Below are positions 63,089 to 64,000 of a stretch of 64,000 nt of DNA, piece by piece. Below the pieces are notes generated by a model. That model saw only the letters and a program-made list of their open reading frames with translations, had not been told where the DNA came from and made no database searches. The first letter of the stretch is position 1, and the number at the start of each line of letters is the position of its first letter. The DNA comes from Pseudomonadota bacterium (lineage in GTDB: Bacteria; Pseudomonadota; Gammaproteobacteria; Burkholderiales; Casimicrobiaceae), in NCBI GenBank assembly GCA_018241745.1, contig JAFEDG010000146.1, forward strand, positions 1-64,000, in the 5' to 3' direction. A program made the position numbers and the translations under genes.

Positions 63089-63940
63089 TCAGTGCTCGCG
63101 CGTCGCGCGCAGGTCCGCTTCCGCGCGGCCGAGCAGCGCGTCGAACGACACGCCCTTCTCGTCCGTCTGCGCGGCGCCGATCGACAGCATGACCGGCGCG
63201 TCCTGGCCCTTGACGACGATCGCGCGCGCGACGATATCGTCGACGGCAGGGAAGTCCGCATCGATGGCCGACTGCAGCAGCACGAACCGGTCGCCGTCCC
63301 AGCGGATGACGACGCTGTCCTCGCCCGCCGAGCGGACGAGCCGCGTCGCATAAGTCTTCAGTACGAGATCGCACGCGATGGCACCGTGCGCCGCGTTGAG
63401 CTCGGCGAAGCGGTCGATATCGGCGACCAGGATGCGCACCGCGCGGCCGCGGCGGATCGCGTCATCCATGTACGCCTTGCCCTGCTTGCGGCCCGTCATC
63501 CGGTTCCACAGCCCGGTCAGCGAATCGCGCTCGTTCTGCGCGCGTCGCTCGTCTTCGTTGGCGCGGACGCGCCCGGCCAGCGCGGCGAGGCCGCGCGCGA
63601 TCTGCGCGGCCGTGTCGGTGCCCGGGAGGTCCAGGCGCGCGGGCGTCTCGCCGTCGACATAGGCTTCGAGCACGGCGAGCGCGCGATCGAGCGGCGCAAG
63701 CAGCCGGCTCGTCGCCCAGATCGCAAATGCGCAACCGACGATCGCGAGCACGGAGAGCACGACGGCCAGCGCCAGCAGGCTCATCCGGCCCGCGCCGAGC
63801 ATCATGACCACCCACGCGAGGAACAGCGGCAGCCCGAACGCGGCCACCATCACCGCGACGAACTTGGCGCGATAGCTGCCGAGCGCGGGAAACGACGCGA
63901 GCAACCGGTAGAAGCCGAGCGGGTCGGGACGCGAAGCCAT
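63089..63940 (-). CDS. membrane protein with degenerate GGDEF domain
   Basis: The 283-residue protein has two membrane helices (about 28-50 and 53-75), a HAMP-like linker (about 77-130) and a GGDEF-type domain (about 137-283; DSLTGLWNR, ILVADIDRFAELNAAHG). The signature loop reads DGDRF (215-219) instead of GGDEF, with the catalytic Glu replaced by Arg, so diguanylate cyclase activity is doubtful; it may bind GTP or act by protein contacts. The IS110 element is inserted at its stop codon. A TACAAT -10-like box lies at 63996-63991. Confidence 0.82.
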   Translation of the reverse strand: MASRPDPLGFYRLLASFPALGSYRAKFVAVMVAAFGLPLFLAWVVMMLGAGRMSLLALAVVLSVLAIVGCAFAIWATSRLLAPLDRALAVLEAYVDGETPARLDLPGTDTAAQIARGLAALAGRVRANEDERRAQNERDSLTGLWNRMTGRKQGKAYMDDAIRRGRAVRILVADIDRFAELNAAHGAIACDLVLKTYATRLVRSAGEDSVVIRWDGDRFVLLQSAIDADFPAVDDIVARAIVVKGQDAPVMLSIGAAQTDEKGVSFDALLGRAEADLRATREH

Positions 63941-63990
63941 CGAATGAAGTGGTGTTGGCGACGCCGCGGGCGCGCGTCGCCGAAGGCGCG

Positions 63991-63996
63991 ATTGTA
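63991..63996 (-). promoter_or_regulatory. -10 box upstream of the degenerate GGDEF gene
   Basis: TACAAT on the minus strand followed by a GCGC discriminator, about 50 nt before the ATG. Its -35 would lie beyond the window edge. Confidence 0.35.
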
Positions 63997-64000
63997 ACCG

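Overview
The window is about 64 kb of very GC-rich chromosome. Gene order and protein content point to a betaproteobacterium, most likely in or near the Burkholderiales: the block ompA / MTA-deaminase-ubiG-gph / gyrA-serC-pheA-hisC-tyrA-aroA-cmk-rpsA-ihfB-lapA-lapB-pyrF-ugd-hldA-radA, a heptose kinase without its nucleotidyltransferase half, and dap, glnD, map and prmB close together. No rRNA, tRNA, CRISPR array or prophage is visible. Most of the window is core genome; the last third carries more accessory genes.

Layout. 1-5.5 kb: an exported alpha/beta hydrolase, two permeases (TauE/SafE and EamA) and a TPR/GT41 glycosyltransferase. 5.5-22.6 kb: a long minus-strand run from gyrA down to radA, with many 4-nt stop/start overlaps, joining gyrase, serine/aromatic/histidine synthesis, CMP kinase, ribosomal protein S1, IHF-beta, LPS assembly (lapA, lapB), pyrimidine synthesis, UDP-glucuronate and heptose precursors, and RadA. 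22.6-26.6 kb: ompA with a clear promoter and terminator, then MTA/SAH deaminase, ubiG and gph. 26.7-39.9 kb: an orphan gspC, then lysine/diaminopimelate genes (dapC, dapD, dapE) interleaved with a LytS/LytTR-type two-component system, map, glnD, def, a 5'-methylthioinosine phosphorylase-like gene, a PilU-like ATPase and prmB. 39.9-40.4 kb: a non-coding stretch with two inverted copies of a hairpin repeat. 40.4-44.4 kb: an MscS channel with a cyclic-nucleotide-binding domain, a ThDP enzyme and a DUF6065-like protein. 44.4-49.8 kb: a MarR-controlled EmrAB/OMF efflux operon. 50-56 kb: TctBA permease genes, a DsbA-like protein, Dps, a cNMP-binding patatin and a SYLF protein. 56-61.7 kb: an old yellow enzyme, a c-type cytochrome, an MFS pump, and DUF2950 and DUF3300 envelope proteins. 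61.9-63.1 kb: an intact IS110 element. 63.1-64 kb: a membrane protein with a degenerate GGDEF domain.

The most interesting system is the IS110 element. Its left end holds a non-coding segment that folds by eye into a bridge-RNA-like layout: a 5' hairpin, then two guide loops. Short segments in those loops match the two chromosomal flanks and the two element ends around a CT core. Joining the ends would create a TTGACA-N17-TATGTT promoter across the circle junction. The element sits exactly at the stop codon of the GGDEF gene, and the CT core regenerates that stop.

Other points: a methionine at the GyrA quinolone-resistance position usually held by Ser/Thr; at least four genes whose -10 boxes lie so close to the start codon that the mRNAs should be leaderless; and two genes giving a complete MTA to methylthioinosine to hypoxanthine salvage route. 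All calls come from reading the sequence; no searches or folding programs were run.
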